Position numbers and translations under genes: made by a program | Notes under the pieces: generated by a model | Database searches by the model: none | What the model was told of the DNA's origin: nothing | What the model saw: the letters and a program-made list of their open reading frames with translations, nothing else | Source: a virus | IMG/VR virus record: IMGVR_UViG_3300034138_000045 | Span: 1-39,308 of that record | Length of the DNA: 39,308 bases | Reading direction: 5' to 3' (one strand) | Shown: positions 1 to 8,036 of the stretch, one piece after another | Position numbering within the stretch: the stretch's first letter is position 1 | Layout of the letters: each line of letters starts with the position of its first letter

Positions 1-127
1 CAGCGTGGTGATGACCTCGAACCTGAGCAAACAAGCCTTCGAGGAGCGCTACGGGAGCGACGACCGGCTTACGAATCGCTCGGGTGCGTCGGTGGAGGTG
101 TACGACATCCCCGGCAAGAGCAAGCGC
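1..127. repeat. Terminal direct repeat, left copy (contig closure overlap)
   Basis: These 127 bases are identical to the last 127 bases of the window (39182-39308). The reading frame of the helicase loader continues without a break if the two copies are merged. A 127-base overlap is also the size of a common assembler k-mer, so the simplest reading is a circular assembly graph rather than a real terminal repeat on packaged DNA. Circularity or circular permutation follows; a true short terminal repeat cannot be excluded. Confidence 0.9.
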
Positions 128-148
128 AAGCCGCTCGAGTACGGGTGA
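2..148 (+). CDS. Helicase loader, 3' end (continuation of the gene at the window end)
   Basis: This is the C-terminal 48 codons of the AAA+ loader that begins near 38.6 kb. It includes the sensor-I and arginine-containing segments. Only the last six codons and the stop lie outside the terminal duplicate. The fragment has no start of its own because the contig was cut inside the gene. The next gene begins at the base after its stop. Confidence 0.85.
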   Translation, partial: SVVMTSNLSKQAFEERYGSDDRLTNRSGASVEVYDIPGKSKRKPLEYG

Positions 149-457
149 GTGGAAATGCGCAGCAGCGGCGCGGTAGCATCCCCGGTCATGGGGGACTTTT
201 TGCGTTTCCTCGGGCAGGCGCTGCTCGGGCTGGACCACCTGCAGCAGCAGGTGGAGGCGCTCAGTACGCGGCAGAAGCTCGTGGAGACCGAGCTTCGGGA
301 GCTGCGCATCGAGCTGCTCACGCAGGAGGAGCAGAAGCCGCGCACCCGCACGCTGCGCGCCATGCCGCCCCCGCCGCCTGCGCCGGTCGCACGCATCGAC
401 ACGCGCCGCGACAAGCTCGGGCCGCCTGGCCGCAAGACGCCGCGGGGGGCGCGATGA
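149..457 (+). CDS. Small coiled-coil protein of unknown function
   Basis: 102 residues from a GTG that directly follows the helicase-loader stop; ATG codons two and thirteen codons later are alternative starts. The middle (roughly residues 24-65) is a heptad-like stretch rich in Leu, Gln and Glu that should form a coiled coil. The C-terminal third is a Pro-rich, basic, probably disordered tail. It overlaps the next gene at its stop (ATGATG junction). Its position between replication and packaging genes suggests a DNA-associated or regulatory role, but no family is recognised. Confidence 0.6.
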   Translation: MEMRSSGAVASPVMGDFLRFLGQALLGLDHLQQQVEALSTRQKLVETELRELRIELLTQEEQKPRTRTLRAMPPPPPAPVARIDTRRDKLGPPGRKTPRGAR

Positions 458-948
458 TGGCCGCCGCCATGCCTTGGGCGCCGTCTCTGCTGACGTCGTA
501 CCGGCACTACAAAGGCGGCTCTTACACGCTGCTGCACATCGCCGAGAACAGCGAGGACCGCAGCGAGCTGATGGCGGTCTACGTCTCGCACCTCAAGGGG
601 AAAGTGCTGGTCCGCCCGCTCGCGATGTTCAACGAGATCGTGCCGTGGCCTGACGGTCAGATGCGCCCGCGCTTCGCCCCGCTCGTCGGCGCCCCCGATC
701 AGCAGCCAGATTCCGCAGAAAAAGCCACGCAACGCAACGAAACCCCGGCAAACACGGGAGTCCCGATCAGCAAGCTGTCTGAGCTCGTTTCCCGCTGGGT
801 CGGCTGGGTCCGCGTGCATGCGTCCATGAAGGGGGGCGACGGCGAACGCCTCCCCTTTCACGACGGCCTAGCGCTCGCGCTCGAGATCTCGGCGACCGAA
901 CTTGCCGTGAGCGCCGGCCTTCCGCTGCCCCCGAGGATCGCACGATGA
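454..948 (+). CDS. DUF1653-domain protein
   Basis: 164 residues. The N-terminal part matches the DUF1653 pattern: a YRHYKGG segment at about residues 16-22, an acidic strand pair, and a conserved VRPLAMF near residues 53-59. DUF1653 is a small domain of unknown function common in bacteria and phages. The rest of the protein (after about residue 95) is helical and unlike the domain. The ATG overlaps the preceding stop; the second codon is also ATG, so the start could be one codon later. The stop overlaps the next start by 4 bases. Function is not known. Confidence 0.7.
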   Translation: MMAAAMPWAPSLLTSYRHYKGGSYTLLHIAENSEDRSELMAVYVSHLKGKVLVRPLAMFNEIVPWPDGQMRPRFAPLVGAPDQQPDSAEKATQRNETPANTGVPISKLSELVSRWVGWVRVHASMKGGDGERLPFHDGLALALEISATELAVSAGLPLPPRIAR

Positions 949-1337
949 CCGGGCGCGCAAGCCGCACGAAGGGCCGCCGCGGCGAGCAGCAGGTCGCTAC
1001 CCGCATCCGCGAGGCGATGCCCGAGATTGCCGAGCACGTGCGGCGTGGCTGGCAGTCGCGCGTCGGATGCGACGACGCCGACGTGTGCGGCCTGCCGGGA
1101 TTCTGGCTGGAGGTGAAGACCGGCAAGCAGCCGAACATCCGCGCTGCCTACAAGCAGGCGCTACGCGATGCGAAGGGCCGCGCGATGCCGTGCGCGGTGA
1201 TTCAGGACGACCACGCACGCGATCGTATGGTCGTCCTGACTCTGACCGACTTCTTGCGCATCCTGCGCAGCGCCTACGGGTACATGCCGCCGCTCCGCTA
1301 CGGGGTGCAGGGCGAGCTCTTCGAGGTGGCCGAATGA
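945..1337 (+). CDS. Holliday-junction-resolvase-like PD-(D/E)XK nuclease
   Basis: 130 residues, the usual size for phage Hjc-like resolvases. It shows the PD-(D/E)XK layout: an early Glu in GRRGEQQ (residues 10-16), the metal-binding Asp in DDADVCGL (43-50), the E-x-K pair at E56/K58 in WLEVKTG, and a basic helix with Q71. These enzymes cleave branched DNA, for example to clear junctions before packaging. It starts with an ATGA overlap on the previous stop and shares an overlap with the next gene, and it sits just upstream of the terminase genes, which suits this role. Substrate specificity is inferred from the family. Confidence 0.75.
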   Translation: MTGRASRTKGRRGEQQVATRIREAMPEIAEHVRRGWQSRVGCDDADVCGLPGFWLEVKTGKQPNIRAAYKQALRDAKGRAMPCAVIQDDHARDRMVVLTLTDFLRILRSAYGYMPPLRYGVQGELFEVAE

Positions 1338-1666
1338 TCGAGTGCAACGCCGACGCGCTGCCGCCTGGGCTCGTGTGCCAGTGCGAGAAGTGCCAGACCA
1401 CGTGCCTCAAAGACTGGCGCGTGTGCCCGTGTACGAAGTGCACGCGCAGCCGGCTGCAGGAGGCCCGCAGGAAGGACACCACGCCGCTCGATGTGAACTG
1501 GCCCCTCGAAGCGAACCTTCTGCAACAGCTCGAGCCGCCCGCGAAGGCGACGGTTCCCCTGCAGCGCCCCATGTGCAAGCGCATCGTCGGGCATGCGCGC
1601 ATCCGCAAGGGCGTGACCGTGGACATGCGCTGCGCCGGCTGCGAAGCGGAGGGGCGCACGCTGTGA
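1334..1666 (+). CDS. Cysteine-rich zinc-ribbon-like small protein
   Basis: 110 residues starting at an ATG inside the stop of the resolvase-like gene. The N-terminal half holds seven cysteines in close CxC and CxxC pairs (residues 15-36), and a further CxxC lies near the C-terminus, so metal binding is likely. A Lys/Arg segment follows the first cluster. No family is recognised. Placement between a nuclease and the small terminase suggests a DNA-binding accessory role, which is inference only. Confidence 0.6.
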   Translation: MIECNADALPPGLVCQCEKCQTTCLKDWRVCPCTKCTRSRLQEARRKDTTPLDVNWPLEANLLQQLEPPAKATVPLQRPMCKRIVGHARIRKGVTVDMRCAGCEAEGRTL

Positions 1667-2178
1667 GCAATCGGCCCGACCCGTTCCGCCGCGACCCTGG
1701 TGCGCCGTTCGATAACCTCGAGCGCGAGCAGTACGCCCAGGCGCGTGCGAAGGGCGCGAGCATCAAAGCTGCGTGCGCGGCAGCGGGCCTGAGCCCTGAG
1801 ACCGGCACGAAGCTCGAGCGGCACGAAGCCATCCGCAAGCGCATCAGCGAGCTACGGCAGGGCGCCGAGACCTACGTCGGCGTGTCGAAGGCTTGGATTC
1901 TGCAGCAGCTACAGCGCAACGCCGAGGAGGCGCGCGACAACGGGGCGTACAAGGCAAGCAACGAAGCGCTCATCAGCATCTACAAGATCATCAGCGAGGA
2001 CCGCGGCGTCGGCCACGACATGGCGCGCGCGCTGCCGCCCAACGTGTCGCCCGCCGAGCTGCAGAAGCGCCTGAAGGAGAGCTTCAAGGCACCTCGGCTG
2101 ACGGCTGGGCGTGAGCGCATCGAGCAGCCGGCATTCGACTCGGAGCCCGATGCGGCCGAGGCGGAGACCTTGCAGTGA
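1663..2178 (+). CDS. terS: Terminase small subunit
   Basis: 171 residues from a GTG overlapping the upstream stop by 4 bases. The gene directly precedes and overlaps the large terminase, the standard position for the DNA-recognition subunit. The N-terminal part contains a helix-turn-helix-like stretch (an alanine-rich helix, AAGLSPETGTKLERH, near residues 42-56) that resembles small-terminase DNA-binding domains. A long helical middle, probably for oligomerisation, and an acidic C-terminal tail follow. It would select phage DNA and start headful packaging. The call rests on position and fold pattern rather than strong sequence identity. Confidence 0.75.
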   Translation: MSNRPDPFRRDPGAPFDNLEREQYAQARAKGASIKAACAAAGLSPETGTKLERHEAIRKRISELRQGAETYVGVSKAWILQQLQRNAEEARDNGAYKASNEALISIYKIISEDRGVGHDMARALPPNVSPAELQKRLKESFKAPRLTAGRERIEQPAFDSEPDAAEAETLQ

Positions 2179-3710
2179 GCAAGAAGCGCCGCGAGAAGTG
2201 GGTCAACCCCGTCGTTCCGTGGGTAAGCGCCACGGTCGAGCAGCGCGTTTTGCTCGATGCTGCCTGGCGCGGCGGACACCTCGCGTTCCTACTCACGCCG
2301 TCGCAGCAGGACAGCTACAGCAAGATCCGCAAGTGGGAGAGCAAGGGCGAGGGGCGCGTGTTCGCGCTCGACACCAGCCGCCGCTGGGGCAAGTCCGTGC
2401 TGTGCCTCGTACTCGCCATCGAGGACGCGCTCAGGTATCCCGGTTGGCGCATCGTCTACTGCGCGCCGACGCATGACCAGGTCAAAAAGATCACGCTACC
2501 ACTCGTCGCACAGTTGACGCAGACGTGCCCGCCGCAACTCATCCCCGACTGGGTCAAGAGTGACGGCACGTTCGTGTTCGGCAATGGTTCTCGAATCGAG
2601 ATCGTCGGCCTCGACGTGCGGCCTGACGGTGCGCGCGGCACGGGCGTCGACAAGGTCATCTTGGACGAGGCCGGTTTCTTCGACAATCTCGAGTACCTGA
2701 TGGTTTCTATCATCTACCCGCAGATGCTTGGCCGCGACCATGCGCGCGTCATCGGAGCGAGCACGCCGCCGATCACGCCGATGCACTACTGGTCCAAGGA
2801 CGTCGTCGCCGACTGCATCAACAAGAACGCGCACGACCGTAAGACCCTCGACGACGCCGACCAGTACAGCCACGAAGAAATCGAGGCAGAGTATGCGCGC
2901 ATGCCGGGCGGGCGGGGCGGCGTCGCTGCAAGACGAGAGTACGGCGCCGAGCACATCGCTGACGAGTCGATGCAGATCGTGCCGGAGTTCAAGGATGCGG
3001 AAGAAAGCATCGTGCGCGCGGTGGAGCCGCCCGTGTGGCGCGACTGCTACGTAGCGCTCGACCCAGGCTTCCACGACCTCTCCGCGGTGCTGTTCGGGTA
3101 CTGGGATTTTCTCGAGCAGAAGCTGGTGGTGGAGGATGAGATCGCCGAGCCGCGCTTGAACTCGAAAGAGCTGGCGACCGCGATCAAAGCGAAGGAAGCG
3201 AAACTCTGGGGCAACGTGCGGCGGCGTGGCTCGGGCAGCAGCTACGACACCAAGCCCCAACCCTACCTGCGCATCAGTGACAACGACCTGCGGCTGATTG
3301 CCGACCTGCACCACGACCATGGCCTCGCGTTCATCCCCACGCAAAAGGACAACCTCGTGGCGCAGGTAGACCAGGTGCGCGTCGCCATGCAGAACGGGCA
3401 GATCCTCATCAACCCACGCTGCCGCAAGCTCGTGCTGCATCTGAAGCACGGCGTGTGGAAGAAGGTCGGCAGCATGTTCGGCCGCGAGGGTGGCGAGCTC
3501 GGGCACTTCGATACGATCGCCGCGCTCGTGTACCTCTGGCGCAACGTCCAGAAGCGACGCAACCCGACGCCCGCGCTCGAGCGGTTCGTCTGCGGCGACA
3601 TGCGCGTGCCGGGGTCCGCAGCTCAGACGCCGAGCAAGTGGGCCGCCGAGGGACCGCGGCTCAAGCGCCTCGGCCAGAAATACTACGTCAAGACAGGGAG
3701 GACCGCGTGA
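2175..3710 (+). CDS. terL: Terminase large subunit
   Basis: 511 residues; the packaging motor and nuclease. The ATPase half has a Walker A-type DTSRRWGKS at residues 66-74 and Walker B VILDEAGFF at 161-169, followed by a coupling motif ASTPP near 195-199. The nuclease half begins with ALDPGFHD at 294-301, with the catalytic Asp at 296, and ends with GHFDTIAALVYLW, which supplies a further metal ligand. Length and motif order match headful-type terminases. The GTG start overlaps the small-subunit stop by 4 bases. Confidence is high. Confidence 0.95.
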   Translation: MSKKRREKWVNPVVPWVSATVEQRVLLDAAWRGGHLAFLLTPSQQDSYSKIRKWESKGEGRVFALDTSRRWGKSVLCLVLAIEDALRYPGWRIVYCAPTHDQVKKITLPLVAQLTQTCPPQLIPDWVKSDGTFVFGNGSRIEIVGLDVRPDGARGTGVDKVILDEAGFFDNLEYLMVSIIYPQMLGRDHARVIGASTPPITPMHYWSKDVVADCINKNAHDRKTLDDADQYSHEEIEAEYARMPGGRGGVAARREYGAEHIADESMQIVPEFKDAEESIVRAVEPPVWRDCYVALDPGFHDLSAVLFGYWDFLEQKLVVEDEIAEPRLNSKELATAIKAKEAKLWGNVRRRGSGSSYDTKPQPYLRISDNDLRLIADLHHDHGLAFIPTQKDNLVAQVDQVRVAMQNGQILINPRCRKLVLHLKHGVWKKVGSMFGREGGELGHFDTIAALVYLWRNVQKRRNPTPALERFVCGDMRVPGSAAQTPSKWAAEGPRLKRLGQKYYVKTGRTA

Positions 3711-3985
3711 GCGCTCCACAGACCAAAAAGAAGACCGATGCGCCGCTGGCGGTAGACCCGCTGCTCGCCGTGCCCGTGCCGCATGCGTACGCGCTGATCC
3801 CCGACCCCGCGCACCGGGGCAGGTTCTTTGCGGTGCACCTGACGAACGTCGTCGCGGGCGGCATCGAGCACCTTGAGCCAAGCGCTCGCAGCGACGTCGC
3901 GCCGCGGGGCCTCATGCGCATGAGCGTGGCGATGGAGAAGCGGCACCAGCGTAAGACCTGGGGCTCAGAGGGGGAGGTGGCGTGA
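3707..3985 (+). CDS. Small protein between terminase and portal, unknown
   Basis: 92 residues from a GTG that overlaps the terminase stop by 4 bases. The first 12 residues are basic and disordered. The middle is a mixed strand/helix segment (HAYALIPDPAHRGRFFAVHL). The C-terminus is basic with an RKTWGSEG tail. No family is recognised. Tight coupling to the terminase and portal suggests a packaging or head-assembly accessory protein, but this is not shown by the sequence. Confidence 0.6.
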   Translation: MSAPQTKKKTDAPLAVDPLLAVPVPHAYALIPDPAHRGRFFAVHLTNVVAGGIEHLEPSARSDVAPRGLMRMSVAMEKRHQRKTWGSEGEVA

Positions 3986-4212
3986 TGGCATACGTGATTC
4001 TGACACTCGGCGTGTTGCTCATCGCAGCGGCCTGGGACGCGTGGCGCCGGCACGTCGTTGCCCGCGCCTACAACCTGGCGACCCTCGACCGCATCACCAA
4101 GCAAGAGCAGGAGCTTGAGAAGCTGCACCAGCAGGTGCAGAACGTGCTCGGCAAGCTCAACGCGGCAACCGCTGCGACCGCCAACCGCATCCCGCGCGCG
4201 ATCGGCCGATAA
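3985..4212 (+). CDS. Small membrane-anchored coiled-coil protein
   Basis: 75 residues. Residues 3-16 (YVILTLGVLLIAAA) form one membrane-spanning segment, followed by a WRRH positive flank and then a charged helix with heptad-like spacing (residues 32-60). An in-frame GTG one codon upstream is an alternative start. A single N-terminal anchor with a helical cytoplasmic or periplasmic tail is seen in small accessory lysis or superinfection proteins, but its place between terminase and portal does not point to one role. Confidence 0.6.
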   Translation: MAYVILTLGVLLIAAAWDAWRRHVVARAYNLATLDRITKQEQELEKLHQQVQNVLGKLNAATAATANRIPRAIGR

Positions 4213-4215
4213 GAC

Positions 4216-6408
4216 ATGGCCATCCCCGCAACCAGCCCACTCATCGACGAACTCGCCGCGCGCGCGCTCGACGAAGATCCGAGCCTGCTCGGCGACCCCG
4301 AGAACGACAACGGCGAGGAGGAGCCCGAGCCCTACGACTACGCCGAAGATTTTTGGCTGATGAAGCCGTACTTCTCCGAAGAGTTCGCCTCGGACGTCGT
4401 CGAGCGCTTCTCGCGGCATCTGGACGCATGGAGCAACGGCAGCCTCGGTAGCACCGTCTGGTCTGCATATCGGGCGTACCACAATTTGAGCGGCGTCGAT
4501 GGTGACCCCATCACGCAGCTGCAGGCGACGGGCGAGGTCGGCGAGCTCTTGGCGATGGCCATCCCGCACTACCGCTCACTCGTGCGCCATCAGATCGCCC
4601 TGTTCACGGCCGAGCGCCCAGCATGGGACCCGCAGGCGCGTACAGCCGATGCAGACAGCGCGCGGCAGGTGCCCATGGCCAGCAACCTGCTCGACTTCGT
4701 GGCGAGCGTCGGACATCTCGACGCGCGGCTCGCGGAGCAGTGCGAGCTGATGATGGTTGCGGGCGAAGGCTACATGATCGTCGGGTGGGACGAGAACACC
4801 GGGCTCGGTGGGCGCGGCTGGTTCACGCAGCGCGTGTACGCTCCGTGGGAGGTCGCCCACGAGCGCGTGCGGACGTATGATGACACTACCTGGTGGATCC
4901 ACCGCGCGTTTGAGAACCGCTGGGACTGGGTCGCTAGGTTCGCGACCGACGACCCCGAGAAGGCCGAGCGCATCGCGAAGATCGACGCGGACAAGGGCGA
5001 GTTCGCAACGGCGTTCAGGGAGTACGAGCAGCACACCGTCACCGACGACGGCGACCGCATTGCGGTGCTCTACGTGATCGCCAAGCCCACCATCGCCTGC
5101 CCGCAGGGGCGTCTGAGCATTGTGGCCGCAGACGATCTGGTGCTGTTCGACGGTCCTTACCCATACGGCGAGGATGTCACCGTAAGCCGCCTGTGCGCGA
5201 GCGAGTTCCTGGGCACCAGCATCCCGTTCTCGGACTCCTGGGGCGTGCTCGCAGCTGCAGAAGCCAGCAACGCCATCCTGAGCATGATCCTGACGCGCAT
5301 CGACACGTGCGGCGTGCCGAACTTCTGCGTGCCCGAGGGCAGTGAGATCGAGTTCAGTGACGTCGCGGGTGGCAATGCCGTGTGGAAGCTGCCGCCTGGG
5401 ATGGAGAAGCCGTCTGTCGTGGACCTCTTGCAGATCCCCGACGTGCTGCCGGCCATCTACCAGATGCTGTCAGGCGAGATGGAGAAGACCGTCGGCGTCA
5501 ACAGCGTCACGCGCGGACAGCCGCAGGAGAACGTCTCGAGCGGCTCCATGGCGGCGCTGCTGCAGAGCATGGCGATCCAGTTCAACTCGAACCTCGAGCG
5601 CGCATGGGTGCTCAACCTCGAGCGCATCGGCACGCATCACATTCGCGTGTTCCAGCGCATGGCGACCGAGGAGCACGCCGTGTCGGTCGTCGGTGCAGAC
5701 CAGCGCTGGACGGTGAGTTCGTTCAAGGGCGAAGACCTCGGCGGCATCCTGCGCGTGTCCGTAAAGACCGCGAACGCGCTCAGTAAGACGACGGCCGGGC
5801 GTGCGGAGATCGGCGACAAGCTCTTGCAGCGAAGTGCCATCACTCCGCAGGAGTACCTGCGCATCATTCAAACCGGCCAGCTCGAGCCCACCTTCCACGG
5901 ACCCGTCGGCGAACTGACCTCGATCAAGTCGCGCGGCGAGAAGCTGCAGCGCGGACAGCCGGCGCCCGCGCTCGTGTGGGACAACCACAGCCTATGCATC
6001 AGGGAGTTCAAAGGGCTGCTCAACACCGAGGCCAGGAACGACCCGGCGATTGCTGGGGTCATCAATCAGGCCATCCAAGAACACTTCGACCTGTGGGGCA
6101 AGCTGTCGCGAGAAGCGCCCGACATGCTCGCCGCCATCGGCTGCCCGCCCTTGCCTGAGGCCCTCAGCACGGGCGCCCAGGCGCGCGCCATGCAGGCGCA
6201 GGCGATGGGCCCAGGAGCGCCTCCAGGGGGCGTAGGCGCCCAGGGACCGGGCCCACAGCAGGTCAAGCAGCCCGAGACCGACGCGCCCCGCGGTAGGCCA
6301 GGACCGACGCCTGGGCCGAGCGGCTCGCCGCCGTCACGCGCGGCGCCCACGCAGCCGTCGATGCCCAAGCCCGCCGTGAACCCGATGAACGGCGAGCCCG
6401 TCGTCTGA
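4216..6408 (+). CDS. Portal protein (P22-like size)
   Basis: 730 residues, close to the length of the P22 portal. The gene lies between terminase and scaffold. The acidic N-terminus leads into the usual portal core: a long helical stem region, a mixed crown/wing region (ADDLVLFDGPYPYG near residue 310), and a segment SVTRGQPQENVSSGSMAALL near 430-450 that resembles a conserved portal stretch. The last 80 residues are rich in Pro, Gly and Gln and probably disordered. It forms the dodecameric vertex through which DNA is packaged and ejected. The stop is followed by a good Shine-Dalgarno for the scaffold gene. Confidence 0.9.
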   Translation: MAIPATSPLIDELAARALDEDPSLLGDPENDNGEEEPEPYDYAEDFWLMKPYFSEEFASDVVERFSRHLDAWSNGSLGSTVWSAYRAYHNLSGVDGDPITQLQATGEVGELLAMAIPHYRSLVRHQIALFTAERPAWDPQARTADADSARQVPMASNLLDFVASVGHLDARLAEQCELMMVAGEGYMIVGWDENTGLGGRGWFTQRVYAPWEVAHERVRTYDDTTWWIHRAFENRWDWVARFATDDPEKAERIAKIDADKGEFATAFREYEQHTVTDDGDRIAVLYVIAKPTIACPQGRLSIVAADDLVLFDGPYPYGEDVTVSRLCASEFLGTSIPFSDSWGVLAAAEASNAILSMILTRIDTCGVPNFCVPEGSEIEFSDVAGGNAVWKLPPGMEKPSVVDLLQIPDVLPAIYQMLSGEMEKTVGVNSVTRGQPQENVSSGSMAALLQSMAIQFNSNLERAWVLNLERIGTHHIRVFQRMATEEHAVSVVGADQRWTVSSFKGEDLGGILRVSVKTANALSKTTAGRAEIGDKLLQRSAITPQEYLRIIQTGQLEPTFHGPVGELTSIKSRGEKLQRGQPAPALVWDNHSLCIREFKGLLNTEARNDPAIAGVINQAIQEHFDLWGKLSREAPDMLAAIGCPPLPEALSTGAQARAMQAQAMGPGAPPGGVGAQGPGPQQVKQPETDAPRGRPGPTPGPSGSPPSRAAPTQPSMPKPAVNPMNGEPVV

Positions 6409-6424
6409 ACCGAGGAGACTCAGC

Positions 6425-7552
6425 ATGCCAGAAGCCCAGACGATCGACATCGAGCCCGAGGGACCACGCCCTGAGCGCGTCCCGAGCCCCTCGCGAAGGA
6501 ACACGACCGACTCACTCATCGAGTCGGTCCTCGACTCGCTCGGTCCTGACAACGACAACGGGACCAAACCAGCCGAGGAGCCACGCGCCAAGCGTGGCGC
6601 ACCAGAGCGCGACGAGCAGCAGAGCGAGGTCGAGCAGCCGGTCCCCTCGGAGACCGAACCCGACGACGCCGAAGGCGAGCCAAAGAGCGCTGAAGAACCG
6701 GAGGAGAGCGACGGGCATGGAAAGCTAGGGTCCAAGGAAGACCCGTTCACGGTCAAAGACCTGCCGAAAGATGCCTTCATCGAGCTGAAGGTCGACGGCG
6801 AGAAGCTGACCGTATCCATGGACGAGCTCGCCGCGGGCTACATCCGCGAAGCCACGTTCAATCAGCGGATCAACAAGACGAAACAGCTCGCCGACGAGGC
6901 GCAGGCCGCACTCGGCAAGGCGAAGGAGACGCAGCAGAAGACGCGCGACGCGTTCCGCGAGTTCGTCTCGGACCCGGAGCAGCTCTACGAGTTCTTCCTC
7001 GCGAGCGAAGACCGAGAACAGATTCTGCAGGACGTCGCGGTGCGGTACGCGGCGCTCGTCCGCAAGTTCAGGGAGAACCCGGCCGAGAAGCTCGCGTTTC
7101 AGCGCCAGCGCGACGTGCAGCGGCTCAACGCCGAACGCGAGCACTTCGAAGCTCAGAAGCGCGCCGAGATGGAAGAAAAGCAGCGCAATGAGATGGTGCA
7201 GCGCGCGCAGTCTATCTTCCGTCCGGGCTGGGAAGCGGGGCTCAGAAAGGCCGGGTTTCCGCAGCCTACCAAGGAGCTGTACGAAGAGGTCATGGTGCGC
7301 TGCAACCAGCGTGCAGCGACCGGCGCTCCTGTCACGAGCGACGACGTGACCGACTTCGTGGTGCGTGCGGCGAAGCTGCTCGAGCTGCCGCCAGCGAGCG
7401 CACGCGGCAAGCCGAAGCCCGCGCCCGCTGCGCCTCCGAAGCCCAAGCCCGAAGCTGCACGCAAGAGCGCGTGGGCCGACGTGCCGGTCAGCAAGAAGCG
7501 TCGGGACCCGGAATTTTTCCTGCAGAACCTCAAGAGTCGCGACTTCAGGTAG
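6425..7552 (+). CDS. Scaffolding protein
   Basis: 375 residues directly after the portal with a GAGGAG ribosome site. The first 110 residues are acidic, Pro/Glu-rich and disordered. A compact segment with FTVKDLPKDAFIELKVDGEKLTV-like strands follows, then a long Lys/Glu/Gln helical region (roughly residues 150-270) that should form coiled coils. The C-terminus is Pro/Lys-rich and basic, as in P22 scaffold, where the basic tail binds coat protein. Position and composition support an internal scaffold that leaves the procapsid. Unusually, the capsid gene is not next but about 4.5 kb downstream. Confidence 0.8.
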   Translation: MPEAQTIDIEPEGPRPERVPSPSRRNTTDSLIESVLDSLGPDNDNGTKPAEEPRAKRGAPERDEQQSEVEQPVPSETEPDDAEGEPKSAEEPEESDGHGKLGSKEDPFTVKDLPKDAFIELKVDGEKLTVSMDELAAGYIREATFNQRINKTKQLADEAQAALGKAKETQQKTRDAFREFVSDPEQLYEFFLASEDREQILQDVAVRYAALVRKFRENPAEKLAFQRQRDVQRLNAEREHFEAQKRAEMEEKQRNEMVQRAQSIFRPGWEAGLRKAGFPQPTKELYEEVMVRCNQRAATGAPVTSDDVTDFVVRAAKLLELPPASARGKPKPAPAAPPKPKPEAARKSAWADVPVSKKRRDPEFFLQNLKSRDFR

Positions 7553-7654
7553 TCTCAGGTTTGCCGGCGTTGTGGTGCGCGAGGAGATCTCGCGTCAAGG
7601 GAAACGGCGGGCTGTTGCTGGCCCGAGCCACCTCATGAATCAGAGCCGGCTGTT
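7553..7654. other. Gap between convergent genes with two small hairpins
   Basis: This 102-base stretch separates the scaffold gene from a minus-strand operon that runs toward it. A 6-bp stem with a 5-base loop lies at 7578-7594 (CGCGAG paired to CTCGCG) and a 5-bp GC stem at 7608-7625. Neither is followed by a T-run, so if they end transcription they do so weakly or with Rho. Confidence 0.4.
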
Positions 7655-7810
7655 TTACCCGAACCTCGCGCCGCCGAACACGCCGAGCAGCGCCAGCAGC
7701 ATGAGCAGCAGCACCACGCCGAACAGCACGAGCGCGAGGCGCGACGGCAGCCCGAGGCGCTCACCGAGCAGCACGCACAGCGCGAAGAACACGAGCCACG
7801 CGAAAATCAT
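7655..7810 (-). CDS. Two-segment small membrane protein
   Basis: 51 residues, too short for many gene callers. It reads as two hydrophobic helices (residues 2-15 and 25-46) joined by a short GERLGLPSR turn with positive charge, ending in GGARFG. Its ATG overlaps the stop of the upstream minus-strand gene by 4 bases, which supports real translation. The layout resembles small class II holins or membrane-targeting inhibitors, but it is far from the lysis genes. It is the last gene of the short minus operon. Confidence 0.6.
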   Translation of the reverse strand: MIFAWLVFFALCVLLGERLGLPSRLALVLFGVVLLLMLLALLGVFGGARFG

Positions 7811-8022
7811 GGTTCACCTCTGGCGGTTTGAATCAGACGCGTCAGGTGCAGCGTCACACGGTCGTCGCGCAGCGCCTGGTAGTCGACGAGCATCTCGGCG
7901 AACGGCGCGAGAATCTCCTCCCTGTAATGGGCCAGGATGCGCGCGAAGCGGTCGCGCGAAGCTTCATCTTGGCCCATGACCCACAGCGCGAGATCCTGCT
8001 CGCGCGCATTCGGCTCAGGCAC
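7807..8022 (-). CDS. Small helical protein of unknown function
   Basis: 71 residues from a GTG. Almost all of it is predicted helix with many charged residues (EASRDRFARILAHYREEI and a second similar helix). No family is recognised. Bases 8009-8026 around its start are shared exactly with 27818-27835 in another minus-strand gene; both copies encode a VPEPN peptide, though here the Val codon is the proposed start. The gene is translationally coupled to the downstream membrane protein. Confidence 0.6.
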   Translation of the reverse strand: MPEPNAREQDLALWVMGQDEASRDRFARILAHYREEILAPFAEMLVDYQALRDDRVTLHLTRLIQTARGEP

Positions 8023-8036
8023 GTCGATGCACCCTA

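Noticed and set aside
2496-3881. Long minus-strand open frame opposite the large terminase
   Set aside because: It is a shadow of the terminase frame caused by high GC. The plus-strand protein has all terminase motifs.
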